A stretch of 64,000 nucleotides of DNA from Raphanus sativus (GCF_000801105.2 NC_079517.1:2356001-2420000), one strand, 5' to 3'; positions 12,774 through 25,740 are shown, numbered from the stretch's first letter. Numbers and translations: made by a program. The notes: generated by a model not told the origin, from the letters alone.

Positions 12774-14712
12774 TTAATGAATAAACTCCAAAGCTGCGTA
12801 GTAGGCGACAAGCACTGGTAAAGAGACCAACATCCCAAATATCACCCTACATTATCACAAGTTAAAACTGAATTATATGCAACCAAAAATATTTTAAAAA
12901 AATTTAGACAGAATTTCTTTTCTAGTTTAAACTTACGCTGTGCTTAGAACATCTGCATGTAATCCATATTCCTTAGCAAAAATGAATGAGGTGATTGATT
13001 GTGGCAGAGCAGCCTGTAATTAAAGTAATTTATCACTAAACTAAAAACAAATTAAGTACTTTATTTTCTGAGACGTGAAAAAACATCAAGTCTGTATCCT
13101 AGCTAGGGATGAAAGGAATGATTTGATGTATCAATAAAAATTAGATCAAACTAAAATAAAACCGAATATTCCATTTCCTTTGCTTTCTATTGTCTTATAA
13201 ACAGAAAAAGTCAAAAACCCACACTAAAACTTGATCCAATCACGGTAATTAAAATACAAGACAATTAAGGATAATGACCTGAATGATGGCGACGCGGAGG
13301 ACATCCCCGTGGAGGCCAACGGCGATAGAACCAATAGCCATGGCAGCGGGTCCGGCAATAAACTTCAAGACCATCCCCAACGCAGTTAAGCTTGTTCCAC
13401 ATACTATAAACTTCTCTTGAAGTGCCATGAATATCCCTGCGTATACAATCAATTTTATTTACATCATATATAGTAAATTAATATCTCAATATGGTTAGGT
13501 AGTTTTTACATAGACAGGTATTTGAACATACAATAAACGTACCCATATTGAACATGGCAGTTCCTGTTCCTGCTTTTGACATTATAAGAATCGATCCCTC
13601 CATTATTCCCGGCATCTCAAAATGCCATCTATTCTAATCAGTTAATAAAGAGTCAAGTGTTTGTTAATGCTCATGTTTATCGTAGTTTATAGTATTACAA
13701 TAAACAATCAAAACCCTAAAACCATTTTTTTGTTTGGTTAAGACTCTAGATTATGGCCGGCCATGATAGTTTCTTTGTATGTACTTTTGCGTATATGTTA
13801 CCTTATTATACTATCTAAAATATTTTAACTTGGAAGGCGAACGTAAATACAAAGAAACAATATATCGTGTTGCATCATTTTATCATACTAAGGCGCTATA
13901 CGGAAAAGTAAATTTGTTGGTCTAAACTTCTTAGATGTTTTAGGATGGTTTAAGCGATTATTCAGATGTTACACGTCGAGCTTAGTGTGATCACACATAC
14001 TTAACGTTTTGTTAAACATTTCACAGACCTATGTATATACTGTAAAAATTCACTTTTACCTGCTAGATATAAAAGCCCATGCGATCCCGAGGATACAAGA
14101 ATAGCAATTCGGATTCGTTGCAAGCTTCACCCACACGACGGACATGACCTCAACGAACGACTTCTGCTCTCCGACAACCTCAATATCTTTTCTGCCATCT
14201 TCGATATTGATATTTTCTTCCTTACTATTAGTACTGAAACCGGCTCTTCTGAGCTCTAACACAAACAACAAGAGTGTGAGCCACACGATTGCCTGAAATA
14301 CCGATGATTGGACCACGAGATCAACAGCCTGTTGACCGTACATCGCCTTAGCCAAAGGCACACCCACGACAAGAGAGTTTGTAAGAGTGCACAGAGAGAA
14401 ACTAGTAATGGACCAACAATAGCTTCCATTGTTGCTATATTTGGCCCAAAACGCTAAGACCGCAACTATGATGACTTTAGAGATGACATCGGCTGCGATG
14501 AAACGGTAATTCATGTTGAATGGATCGACATGAGCCGTGAACTCGATGGTGAAGAGCGGTAGAGTGAAATAACAAACGAGCCGGTTTATGGCATCACATT
14601 GATCACGAGTGAAGATGTGCCACCATCTCACCGAACCATACCCTAAGATTAAAGCTACATAGAGTGGAACCATTGCTTCAATGACCTTGTAAACATCTCC
14701 TCCAGTGATCAT
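12774..14712 (-). CDS. PIN5: PIN5, short ER-type auxin carrier
   Basis: Five exons on the minus strand: 14712-14060, 13628-13543, 13436-13279, 13013-12937 and 12846-12774. All splice sites and phases are consistent, giving 348 residues. The protein opens MITGGDVYKVIEAMVPLYVALILGYGSV, the conserved start of PIN carriers. It continues with hydrophobic spans to about residue 155. A short hydrophilic loop (about residues 155-190, containing NSKEENINIEDGRKD) is followed by a second hydrophobic half ending in ALEFIH. Long PINs have a loop of several hundred residues; the short loop marks the PIN5/PIN8 class. In Arabidopsis, PIN5 sits in the endoplasmic reticulum and moves auxin between cytosol and ER lumen. 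All conserved regions appear intact and no frameshift is needed. Confidence 0.95.
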
Positions 14713-17700
14713 GGTTTTACTACTATTTTTTTTTTATAGTTGTGATGCAAAGTATGGTTTCTGGGACTTATAAGTTTGTAAGTACTAAGAAAAGGGAAAG
14801 GATATAAAACTTGTTAAGTTCTTTGGTAGATAGTGAACGTGGTAAGACATAACCAATGTGTTCATATTTATAGATGCATTTTAAGTTTTTTTTTTAATGA
14901 AAAAAACGAAATATATGAGATGTCCATGAGTAGTATAATATAAATTAAACAAAACCAAGATTTTTGGTATAACAATAGTGAACATTTTTTAGATGATATC
15001 TACAAAGTATAAGTCATACGACGGCATAATCCCTATAAAATAATTGCAAGCATTTAACTTTGGGATATTAGCCATTAATTTAATAGAGAGAACGAGAGTT
15101 ATCATTATCAATATAATTGACCAGACCGTGCCCTAGCATATGATTCTATTCCAATTGTTTCCTCTGTACATTGAGTATAATATTTTTGTATGACGTAAAA
15201 CACTTCTTTCAGCATTTTATTTTGATAAATATAAAATAATTGATGATAATGTGGCAGAACATCCAATGAGGTTTCCGCTTGAGAGCCCCGATGTCTCACT
15301 TCGGAGTTCGGACTGTGAGATCTCGGTCTCGAAATTATCACATGCTGTGTTGATAGTTCTTAAGAGATTGACGAAGATCATTTCCAATAGAACACTTTTT
15401 CTTCTATATTTTACACTAATATAGAATAATTCTGTTATTTAGTAATTTTTGTTCTACAAATATTACTCTGTAATAAAGTTATTTTCTTAGTCTATTTTTC
15501 GAAGTAAGAGAGTTACATCTTTCTATATTTTCTTATATAATAGAATAATATCATTGGAACAAAAATTAATCTATATGTAAAATATAAAAATAAAAAATAG
15601 TGTTTTATTGGAGATGTTATGCTACTAGAGAGTAGGCTTTGGACCCTATAATTATGCATCGTTTTATTTTGGGAAATGAAATGTCTTCTAAAGCGCATGA
15701 TGTTTGAAAAAAAACTCGCTTTTTTATTTATACCTTTCTTTGGTTTTTACTTCACAGAATATCAATGGAGGAGTTGGAAATGTTAAAATAGTTTATCTTG
15801 TTCGTAAATCGTAAGGGTCGAAGTAGAACTGTAGTAGTATAAAAGAGAGAGTACTGTAGTAGTATATGTATTTTGTATGTCGTATTAATCAGTTAGATTG
15901 CCTATTGACAATATTTTCATTAATTAATAAAGAATTGCGAGACGAAAAAATTATAATTAAAAGTGTGTTTGGTATAGAAAAAAGTTTACCACTATCAAAT
16001 GGGCTACAAGTTCACATAATTGTAAACCATATGATTTGATAACACAAATGCATGTGTTCATACAATAACATTTTGTAAAGATTGAATATATTAATAAACA
16101 CATATTTAATAGGTAGATTAAGTCTTGAAGTGGCGATTGGTTACAACTGTAGTGAACTCGTTACAATCAGTAATGCATATATACGTGTCACAACATACAA
16201 CCACATATGATTACCAACTAGTTTAATATTTTATAAAGCTATACTAACCAAATCATATCTTCCTATAAAATATTTACATATTCTTTCATAAATGGGAGAA
16301 GCATATGCTATTGCATGAAATATAAGCAAATGTGCATGGAATAGCTCAAATTATAAATGCCGAATTGAGTATTTGTACCCTACGCACCTGGCGCTCGATA
16401 GCAACCAGTTCATATCCGACAAAGTGAGGGTTTGTTCAACATTAATTAGTTACTCACCATTAGTAATTATCTGAACTTATAACATAACATACTATATGTT
16501 TTTATTTAACATCTACTTATTTTTAACATGTTTTTATTTGTCGGTCTAGAATATGAAATTGCTAACAAAATCTAAGATGTACCTGTATCACCATTTGGTT
16601 TGGAGTCAGCAGAATAATATTTGAAGTTAGTTGAAAACAAAAGAAAATGTATATATGTTATGATAGAAAAGAAAATATTTTCACTATATTCTAATTAATT
16701 TGTAAATTTCTAAACCTGCAAATGTATTCCTCCATATTTATATATTGATATATGTGTTTCACATTAATATATTTGATGATTTAAATTTATATTTGCACTT
16801 TGATTATGACTTTGATATTGCCTAGTCCTGTATTTTGAATATTTGTGTGTTACAATAGCAATATTTGGTTTCTAAATTATTTATTTATTTTTGTACGTAG
16901 TCGACAGATCATTCGATTTTTTTTTTATTTCTTTTCAACTAAAAGTAATTACAAAGAATCATATTTTTGCTTGGTATGTATTTCAAAAAAAAATGTTCAT
17001 ATTTTTTTATTGGTACATATTTTAAAGTGATATATTCAAAATAATACGGGATTATGGCAAGAAATCCGTAATCATGGATTTCATCCTTTTGACCTTCCGA
17101 ATTATGTTCTTAATTAGAGATACAAATTAAAGGAAAGTTGAATATCATTTTGGTCTCCACACTAATTTAGTTCTAAATTTATTTCTTAATTTTTAAAAAT
17201 AAGGCAAGTAAAGATAGGAGATGTCAGTTATGTGTATATTATACTAATCAGCGTTAAAATTAATATGGTATTAATATTATACATGATTAGATTAGTTTTT
17301 TAAATGAATGTGACATTCCGTATTGGTAATTGCATATCAATTGATTGACCTAACATTTGTATTTGTGAAGTTTTAGTTACCTAAATTTTTGTCTAACTTT
17401 TGAGGTCTTCAATCAGTAACTGTCAATTAGTCTGTTTAATTGATATATTCCATATGCAATTATCATTTAAGACGCTAAACTTCAGTCCTTATATAAATAC
17501 AAGACATGGACAACTTCAAAGATATCATATTTTCAGAGTTATATTTCTCATTTCATCTTTATTAAATGATAATTATACATATATTCTAAATATAAGTTCA
17601 AATAAATAATAATAAAAATTCAAAAAACTCTATTTATTATTTAAACCTTCTATCAGTTTTATTTTTAAACATTTTAAAAAGTTTATTGCAAAATTCAAAG

Positions 17701-20339
17701 ATCCCTTTAAATATTTTTAAAATTTAATATTTTAAAATCCAGTTTAATTTCATACTTTATAATTAATATAAAATTATGTCATTGTTTTTTTCTCCTTACT
17801 GTTACACACTACCACACTATATATATTAAAAATATTATATATTAAGCTTTAAAAGATTTTCACTCCGCACAAGGCGCGGATCTCATCCTAGTATGTTTTT
17901 ATTTGACAATAAAATTTCATGAGTTTTGACTGTTTTGCAGAGAAAATAGCCATATAACTAGATAAATGTGTAAAAATAACTATAATCCTTCCGTTTTGCC
18001 TAAATAACTTTGAAGATGCGTAGTCTGCTCTGGAGATATCTACAACTTCCGTATTTACAGAAAAAACATACATTACTCACATCACAGTCCTTTGTTAATT
18101 TATAAATGACGTACGTTTGTTATAAAATCGCATTCATAAATCACGAGAACGATTTCTACGACATATAGTCATGATAAGAGGATTGATGTAACTTGATTAC
18201 TAGAGAATCATGCAGAGGCATAAACTGTTCAGGAAAGCACATATTAATATTTTTGAATTGATAATAACATCTTATGGTTTTAGAATAAGAAAATAATCCC
18301 CTTCTTTTCCAAGGATTTGGAACAAAGAAATAAACAAACAGTAACGTCTCATCTGTGTCCTATATGGTATTGGACTAAAACAAAGAAAATATGATTTTGA
18401 CTGATGGAACAAGAATTAAAATTGGTGGATTAGAAATATTGGAGAACGTGGAGGATGCTTCTTCACTGGTGAAATTGATGGAACACACATATACATGTAA
18501 TAATAATGCTATTAGAATAAGTTCTGTTTATCACTTGATGGCTGAAATCTACAATGTGCTGACAATAGTCACGTTAATATCGAAAAATGTTCTAGTTTTC
18601 ATTCATTTTCATCGTCCATATTTTCTTTATTCTTCTTTCTTCCCTTTTTTTTCTAAATTGCTAACATGAGTTGGAAGTTTATTCCAAATCAGTTCTAATT
18701 TTTTGCGACTATTTGACGTCATGATATTTCATGTAAGGGCTACAGTTCTAGTATCTAATCTTTACAGATCAGAAAACATTGTATGTTTGTAACTGATCAT
18801 CTTTCTAAATTAGGGCCAGAAGTGCCAAAATTATATCATTCACTAAATAACTTGCCAAAATAAGATTGGCTGTTTGGATAAATGAATATGGTATTATGGT
18901 ATTTGAATTTAGCAAAGTATAAACGGAACCATGTTGTTAAAGCTACAAATCAAATCAGAAGAAGGAAAGTTAATGGAGAAAATGTTCTGATTTTGGTCGA
19001 AAGGAAGTTCACTTTCAATCATTAAAAACTGAAATTAAGTAGTAGACAACATTACAGATACCATACTATTCAATAATAATAAAAATAAAAGATAAAAAAT
19101 AAGAAATTATATAATTAATTAGAAGAATCCCACACTAATCTTTCGAACATATCCGTTTTTAAAAAAATTACTACAAATCTTTCTAAAAGGCATTTGTTCT
19201 TTAGACTTGGAGAAAAGAGAAGAAGCTCCAGCCTCCAAGTGCTATTGGAATAAATCCTTTGAAATGACTTCAGTTGTATGGTTTCCTTTTCTTTTTAAAA
19301 TTTTATCTTTGTGGCTCAAAAACAATCTGATTCATCACTTATATGCTATAGCACACTTGTATGTACTCATCATGATTTTATTCTGGGAACATTCGTTTTC
19401 AAGAAGACAAGGAGAAGAAAGAAGAAGTTTTAAAGCATGGAGAAATTTATTTTACACAGAGTCCTCAGATCATGAATTGAAGCCACATAACACTCTTTGA
19501 TGGCATGCTGTCAAGATCATGAATTGGGAACACAACTATTAAGTTACCAGCAAAGAGTTATTCATTAATTTAGGTAAACTTGAGAACTTGAAGGAATCAA
19601 AGACCAAAAGCTTTTTTGACTCGATCTTATTAATTTTCCAAAATTAAGGGGAATTTGAGACAAGAAACCTCAGGAGAAAAGCTATCTGGAGATATACCAT
19701 GTTCATCAGAGTATATCATGTCATCTCATTATTATTTCTTTTATTTTTTTCCATACAACATATTCTAGGGGTTCTAACATGTGAACACTTAAGTAGTAAA
19801 GAAGTAGACATGTAATTTTGGAACTGAAACAATCACTTTGGTAGCTAGCTAGTGCTAAGAACAAGTTGGTCAAAATTTAACCATCAGCATATGCACCCTT
19901 TTCGGAAAATGTAATCAGAGTGAAACCAGTACTAGATGTCGTCTCACCTGCTTTGTTTGTAGTTATTTCTTATCAACTAGAGACTAGAACAGCTTCAGTT
20001 TATAACTAACAAAAGGTGCTGCTTGCATTTTTGTGAATATACCAAATTGCTAGTACTAGTAGTAGCAAATCTATGTTTATGATTCTACATGATTGAAACG
20101 GCAGAGTCAATCAAGAACCCGAAGAAAAAGATAGATATTATCATCATCGAAACTAACAAGAGATGGGCTTCATAAGTCAAGGTTTACATTATTGAAAGTC
20201 TCATAAAAAAAAACATGCTTATAATTAGATAAAAGGAGAAATAAACATGATGAAAAATCCCTGAAACATGGTATCAATAAGTTCAGAAGTGATAAAAGGA
20301 ACCTAACCTCGGGAGATATAGATTCACACCGGTTCAACT
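14713..20339. other. 5.6-kb gene-free interval between PIN5 and RGP5
   Basis: No exon series is visible on either strand. It contains a Helitron 3' end at about 17,864-17,891 (listed separately) and AT-rich stretches at 16,200-17,850. A short dyad-rich patch at about 15,270-15,340 has interlocking GAGATCTCGG/TCTCGA words. Short reading frames such as 18,391-18,669 and 19,207-19,500 lack homology that I recognise. In Arabidopsis I expect At5g16520, a membrane protein of about 600 residues, here; it appears lost. Confidence 0.55.
17864..17891 (+). mobile_element. Helitron 3' terminus (hairpin plus CTAG)
   Basis: A GC-rich hairpin at about 17,864-17,879 (CCGC...GCGCGG with a short loop) stands in AT-rich DNA. 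It is followed 8 bp later by CTAG and then T. This is the canonical 3' end of plant Helitrons, which terminate in CTRR and insert between A and T. I could not locate the 5' TC end confidently, so the extent of the element to the left is unknown. Confidence 0.65.
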
Positions 20340-21386
20340 TTAGCCGCTCGAGTTAACAGTGTTCCAGAGCTGGACCCACTTGACCATAGCATCAGCAGCT
20401 TGAGTGAAGGCAGGGTCATCTGAACCCAACTGCTCTTTCACAGCTTTAGCAAGCTCAACCACACAATCTTCAACACTAACCGCAGTCTCAGGCAACTTCA
20501 AAGACTCGAAAAACGGAACACTCTTCTCCATCAGCTTCATCCCTTCCCATTTCTTCCTCAAACTCTCCACAGCATCTCCCCTCTCGTTCCTCCACACATA
20601 AGGCAGACCAGTTTTCACACCGTAACCCAAATGGTCAGAGATGTGTTTCAGACACATCCCACACCAAACATCTTCAAGCGTTTCCCATCTCACTTTCCCT
20701 TCACCAGCAATTCTAAGCGCAGGCACCAAAGCTGGTCCCACCAACTCACGGTTAAAAGCGATGTTGATCCCGCTTACCGGCAACATCGCCTTGAGGGGAA
20801 CGGTCATAACCGCATCAACATACGAAGTGTTCCTCTGCTCTGTCTTGAGAGCTTGCGTCGGAGCGTCAAGATCAGCCAAGTTAAGCCAAAGTCCACAGGA
20901 AGCAGCACAGGGAACGCCACTTCTAAGGCTGAACGGGTACCCACGCACAAAATCAGCTCCCTCGCAGTAAGGATCGTAGAGGGTATTGAAGAAGAGAGGC
21001 GTGGCAGGGTTCTCGAGGTTGGTCACGTGCTGAGAGACAGCATCCACTAGAACTCCCTTGGGATCCTTAGCAGGGACACAGTCATCATCGATGGAGACAA
21101 TGTACTTCTTTTTGGACACGAGGTAACCGAAATATCTGCAGGAATAGCCAGAGAAGATGGCGGCATTGGCAGCGCCGACGACTTTCTCAATGTCGGGCTT
21201 GGAGTAGACGTCCACATCAAAGCCTTCGGGTACGTTGAGCTCGTCCTTGAGCTCGGGGTCTTTGACGATGATGAGATGGAAACCGGAGAAAAAGGGTTTC
21301 CAGCTGTTGAGGAACTTAGTGAGGTCAGCGTTGAGAGCGCCAATGACAATGTCAACATCGTTCTTGTTTATCTCAGACGACGACAT
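20340..21386 (-). CDS. RGP5: reversibly glycosylated protein 5 (RGP5)
   Basis: A single uninterrupted coding exon of 348 residues starts at MSSSEINKND. The longer upstream reading frame contains a probable 5'-UTR splice acceptor, so its extra 28 residues are not used. RGP hallmarks are visible: DVDIVIGALNADLTKF near the N-terminus, the DDD metal-binding motif in YIVSIDDDCVPAKDPKG at about residue 110, GYPFSLRSGVPCAASCGLW, and RWETLEDVWCGMCLKHI. Family knowledge: RGPs are cytosolic or Golgi-associated. Several are UDP-arabinose mutases that convert the pyranose to the furanose form for cell-wall polymers. RGP5 is a divergent member thought to work in complexes with RGP1/RGP2 and may lack mutase activity by itself. 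The assignment to RGP5 rather than RGP1-3 rests on sequence divergence and synteny. Confidence 0.92.
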   Translation of the reverse strand: MSSSEINKNDVDIVIGALNADLTKFLNSWKPFFSGFHLIIVKDPELKDELNVPEGFDVDVYSKPDIEKVVGAANAAIFSGYSCRYFGYLVSKKKYIVSIDDDCVPAKDPKGVLVDAVSQHVTNLENPATPLFFNTLYDPYCEGADFVRGYPFSLRSGVPCAASCGLWLNLADLDAPTQALKTEQRNTSYVDAVMTVPLKAMLPVSGINIAFNRELVGPALVPALRIAGEGKVRWETLEDVWCGMCLKHISDHLGYGVKTGLPYVWRNERGDAVESLRKKWEGMKLMEKSVPFFESLKLPETAVSVEDCVVELAKAVKEQLGSDDPAFTQAADAMVKWVQLWNTVNSSG

Positions 21387-21418
21387 GTTTGAATATGAAG
21401 AGATTCTAGGTAAATCTT

Positions 21419-21975
21419 CTGCAGGTACATCAAAAAGTTGGAACTTTATCAGGAAACTACCAAACAGCATTAGAAAAAAAGTTAAACACTTTACATAAGC
21501 AAAGAAGAAAACAGAAGTAAAGATTAGATTTTTAGATCACCTGACTTTATCAGTGGTTACTAGAAAAACAGAACATGATTCAAACACACGATTCATCCAA
21601 ATAGCCCTAATCAAAGATCTACTCTTCAGTCAACTTAGGATCGCATGAATATTACGGTAAGCGATGGATTGACATCAACAAGTGGAGATTTTATAATTGA
21701 AATCCGATTAAATCAATTGAGATCCTTCTGCTATCAGTTACAACGTAATCACCTAAGACTATTACCACACAGAGCAAAAGGCATAATCACATTTAATTCA
21801 AATTAAGAATCTAGCGATACCCCAGAAAGAGCAAACGGATTATCAGATCAAAACAAAGCAATACCCAACCCACAAGTTATATATATATATATATTTTATA
21901 AATCGAAGAGAAAAGCGAATTGAAGAGAGACGGTGAAAGGTTTTCGTTTGTGAGAGCGAGAGAGAGAGATGGAAC
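21419..21975 (-). other. probable 5'-UTR intron of RGP5
   Basis: On the minus strand a donor CAAG|GTTCC at 21,976/21,975 and an acceptor ACCTGCAG|AAG at 21,419/21,418 bracket 557 bp with no start codon context. The short exon after the acceptor reaches the RGP5 ATG at 21,386. Leader introns are common in genes of this class and often raise expression. This is inferred from splice-site context only. Confidence 0.45.
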
Positions 21976-22889
21976 CTTGAGAGAATGCAGCAGAATAGAT
22001 CCGATCTTTTCTTCTTCCTTTTTTTTTTTTCCTAAGAGGGATGGATGAACACGAACGAACTGTGTGTAATGTATGTATGGCTTTGAGGATTTATCACGTT
22101 TCTGTAGAATTGGTCTCGCGCATTTGCTGCTGTGTTCTCCCGCAATTCCCTCTTCGATCGTGCGTGTCGTGGCGTTATTGTGCGTCAAAGTGTGCAACTC
22201 GATTTTTTCTTTTTTATAAATCCCTCAAACAAAAACCGAATCTAACCGAATGGACTGCTTTGGAATTGGTTTTCTGATTTAACCAGGTTTTGGGTTTAGT
22301 TTGAACCGGGACTGAACTAAACAACATCTTTAATCCGAACCTAAATATTCTACGTTGGAATTTGATACTGATTTGTTGTTTTTACTGAAATGCTAAATTT
22401 AATACTAACAAAACTCAAATTTCGATTTAATTTCCCGACTCCTAACCAAAATCCACATGGAAATCAAGAACCGGATCATTTAATTATACTCAAAAGTCAA
22501 AACACGTACCGAACCTCAGATACCAAACCTATCCTAACAAAATCCAGGGTCTAGTTTTAGTCTAGTCTTTCACCCCCTTGTTAACCAAAGCGAGATTCTG
22601 ATCAAGAACCGGATCTATTAACAAAAGTATTTCAGTAATGGATATACTCAAAAAGTCAACGCTCTTATCTTAGTTATCTAGCCCTCAAATAAATTCGAGA
22701 TTAAGTACTCGATCAGGTACTATACTCAGAACCCGGGTTAAAGTTAAACATGAACTCTCTTTTTATTTCCATTGAAGACAACAAAAGTCTCTAAAACAAA
22801 CAAATCCAACTTAAAACATTACAAAGTTACATTTCAAAAAAAAAAACAAACAAGAAGGAAACAAAAGGTGGTGGTGGTGGCGTGTCCAA

Positions 22890-24680
22890 TCAAATGGGCT
22901 GAGTGCACTTCTTCTGAGAATGACCAAGCAAATGACACCTTCCACACTGCACAATCCTCTTCGGTCTCTTCAAATTCTCAACTCTCACCACTTTCTTCTT
23001 CGGTCTCCCTGGCGGCCTCCTCGTTTTCGGCGGCCGTATCCTCACCAACCCTCCTTCTCCTCCTTCCTCCTTCCACATCCTCCTATCCCCCACCTCCTTA
23101 ATCATCACCGAATACGTCTGCTGGTAACTCGACACAGTGAAACACGGCTCCGCAAACATATGCACGTTCTGACCGCACGATATCAGCGCCGCCGCCGCGT
23201 GAGCGCACGGTAACCCGTACAGCTGCCAGCGTCTGCAGGAGCACACCCTCGTCCTTATATCCACAATGTTGGTTCTCTCCGTCGACACGATCTCGAACTC
23301 CACCTCGTTGGCTCTCAACACTTGGTAGCACCTCGCATCCGACACAGCTTCCGTGACGCGTCTCTCCGCAGAAGGCACGAGTATAGAGTTCCACCTCATG
23401 CTCATGTCACGCCGAGCTTCGAACCAGGAAGATATCTGATGACGTATATGCTCCATCATCTGCGTGATCGGTAGCTCGTGGCATTCGAGCGCCCAGTTGT
23501 ACAACACCTCCGTGATCCCTAAACCGAAGTGTCCGTACCTCACGCCTTGGAAGTAGGCAACGGCCCAGAGGTGCGGAGGGAAGAGTTCGAACCAGCGAGC
23601 CACGTCTTGCGATATCTCGTTCATCTCCGCGGTCTTCCCCTCGAACTCCGCGGACGTGAGCGCGTAGACCGCGCTCCAGAAGATGTTAACCAGCTTCGTG
23701 TTCTTGAACGTGTCCCTGAAGTTCTCGCTCACGTACCTGAGACAGAACCCATGGAAAGCCGTGGGGAAATGCGTCTCCACGGCTTCCACGACTCCGCTCT
23801 GTCTCTCGGACAGTATCGTCAGCCTCGGCATGCTGTCAGTGTTCATCCCCAAAAGCTTCCTCACCTCTCCGAGAAACCAAGACCAATTCTCACCGCTCTC
23901 GTTATCCACAACCGCAATCGCCAAGGGGAACAAACCGTCGTCCGCATCAACCGCCGAAGCGCAGAGTATCGCTCCCAAGTACTTCCCTTTGAGATGCGCT
24001 CTATCCAGCTCAAGAAGAGGCCTAAAAGAACTGAAAAAACCCGAGATGCAAGCCCGGTACGCAATAAACAGCCTCTGGAAACAACTCTCAGCCCCGTAAG
24101 CGGAGACAAACGCAACGCTCCCGGGGTTAGAGACCTTCACCTGCTCGCAATACCCAGGAAGAAACCGATAACCTTCCTCGTAAGTCCCGTGAAGCGCAGC
24201 CATACTCCTCTCTTTCCCACGCCACGCCTGCATATAAGAAACCGCAACACCATGCTCATCCCTTATGTCCTGCAATATCTCCTTCGGTTTATACTGAGGG
24301 TTATCTCTGATCCTCGCCTCCACCGACCTAGCGACCCACCCGACGGAAGCCTGCTGGTGGTGGAGGTCGCGTACGCCATCGCAGGTATGCTCGCCGTTGA
24401 GCGTTCTCACGGTGAAGGTCGAGACGCCGGGGCATTTGGCCGCGTGGATGCGCCAGGGACAGCCTTCTTTGGAGCATTTGGCGATGAATCTGCTCCGGTC
24501 CGATTTGACGATGCGGAGGTCGAAGTGGAGAGCGATCGCTAAGTCTTTCAGAGTTCTTCTGCAAGTTTCCACATCGGGAAACTCTCTGCCGACAGCTAGT
24601 GGATGATGTTGCTCTGTTGTTGTGAGGATGTCGTCGGAGTCTAGAGTGATTAAAGCTCCATCGGCCATTAGGCATTGCAT
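22890..24680 (-). CDS. MUSTANG-type domesticated MULE transposase (MUG4-like)
   Basis: An intact 596-residue frame starts at MQCLMADGALITLD; a splice acceptor (GAACAG) directly precedes this ATG, suggesting a leader intron. Domains in order: an N-terminal MULE/FAR1-like zinc domain (about residues 25-110, with Cys/His around CSKEGCPWRIHAAKC), and a MULE transposase core (LLELDRAHLKGKYLGAIL, LFPLAIAVVDNESGENWSWFL). Then come a SWIM zinc finger (CSCRRWQLYGLPCAHAAAAL) and a C-terminal CCHC zinc knuckle (QCGRCHLLGHSQKKC). I see no terminal inverted repeats nearby. The gene sits in its syntenic place between RGP5 and LIP1, as At5g16505 does in Arabidopsis. Both points argue for a domesticated gene rather than a mobile element. 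Known MUSTANG genes affect growth and flowering; the molecular role is not established. Confidence 0.9.
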   Translation of the reverse strand: MQCLMADGALITLDSDDILTTTEQHHPLAVGREFPDVETCRRTLKDLAIALHFDLRIVKSDRSRFIAKCSKEGCPWRIHAAKCPGVSTFTVRTLNGEHTCDGVRDLHHQQASVGWVARSVEARIRDNPQYKPKEILQDIRDEHGVAVSYMQAWRGKERSMAALHGTYEEGYRFLPGYCEQVKVSNPGSVAFVSAYGAESCFQRLFIAYRACISGFFSSFRPLLELDRAHLKGKYLGAILCASAVDADDGLFPLAIAVVDNESGENWSWFLGEVRKLLGMNTDSMPRLTILSERQSGVVEAVETHFPTAFHGFCLRYVSENFRDTFKNTKLVNIFWSAVYALTSAEFEGKTAEMNEISQDVARWFELFPPHLWAVAYFQGVRYGHFGLGITEVLYNWALECHELPITQMMEHIRHQISSWFEARRDMSMRWNSILVPSAERRVTEAVSDARCYQVLRANEVEFEIVSTERTNIVDIRTRVCSCRRWQLYGLPCAHAAAALISCGQNVHMFAEPCFTVSSYQQTYSVMIKEVGDRRMWKEEGGEGGLVRIRPPKTRRPPGRPKKKVVRVENLKRPKRIVQCGRCHLLGHSQKKCTQPI

Positions 24681-24701
24681 CTGTTCGTCAATGCAAAACA
24701 C

Positions 24702-25740
24702 TTATCATCATCATCGGTTTACCTACTAGGAAGAGAACATAAACAGGTTTTAAGAAAAACAAAACTTTAACGGAAGACACGAAACCCTAATTCCAAGCTT
24801 AATTTCAACAAAAGGAGCATCCTTTATGAAATCTAAAGAGACCCATTTCCAGAATCAACAATTGATTCCAATACGAAGACAGGGCAAAGCTAAAAGAAAC
24901 ACCTTTTCGGAGAAATGGGGATCTTGGTCGCAGCGAAGACAGAGAGTGAATCGGATCTGTTTCGAAGCTTCTAGTGACCAGACAGCGTAGATAAAAGTAG
25001 GTGTTAAGACACCATGATTTGAAGCATCTAGGGTTTTTTTTTTCAGGGTGGAGGAATTTCAGACGGCGACACGAGAGAAATGAAACGAAGGGAGAGATGG
25101 GGAAAGTGGAAGGTTAAACTTAAAGATTCTGACACGTGTCATGTTTCCAATGGTGTATATGTAACATTAATTTTTTCCTTGTAATAAGGATATCAGGTTC
25201 GACTGTTTCAAAAAGAAAAGATAATCAGGTTCGTTGACAAAGGATAATGATGTTATTATTTAGAAACACAACTCTTAAGAGAGTACTGTCTTTTACTAAA
25301 ACATAACATAATAAAATGCACTTGGTAAGTTTTGATAAGACAACTAAGTAAAACTATATTTAAAATTAGATTGAGGATAAATGATAAGAAGAATGGTTGT
25401 CCATGCTTTATGGATTTGAACAAAAGTTGGAAAAAAAAAGACAGAACATATAATTTGTAAAAAAGACCAAAAAAAAAAAATCCTTGTGTCCCCTGCTTCT
25501 CGCAAGGTTCATCGGATGTGTTCATGTTATTCTGATTGGTTCTCGTTATTCCTCTGTCTCTCTCTGTGTCTCCTTTCGCTTCCTTCCTCTGTTTCGTTTC
25601 ATTATTACAATCTCAAAACAAAAAAAGTTATTACACTTTAACGTGGGTCCTTCAACCTCTTGAAGGACCCCGCCATTGTTAATCCCCTCGATAAAATCCA
25701 TTTTTAACTGTGTTTTAGGCCTCTTTAGATTCTTACAATC
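24702..25740. other. divergent promoter region between the MUSTANG gene and the LIP1-like kinase
   Basis: The two genes are transcribed away from each other. The left part probably carries the 5' UTR and leader intron of the MUSTANG gene. The part near 25,540-25,740 is CT-rich and probably the kinase leader. No reading frame or RNA gene is supported. Confidence 0.5.

Noticed and set aside
20631..21050. Frames on the + strand opposite RGP5
   Set aside because: They are shadows of the conserved RGP5 exon and have no own start context or domain.
23529..24542. A 337-codon open frame on the + strand
   Set aside because: It is antisense to the MUSTANG transposase coding exon, has no recognisable domain, and reflects that gene's GC-rich codon use.
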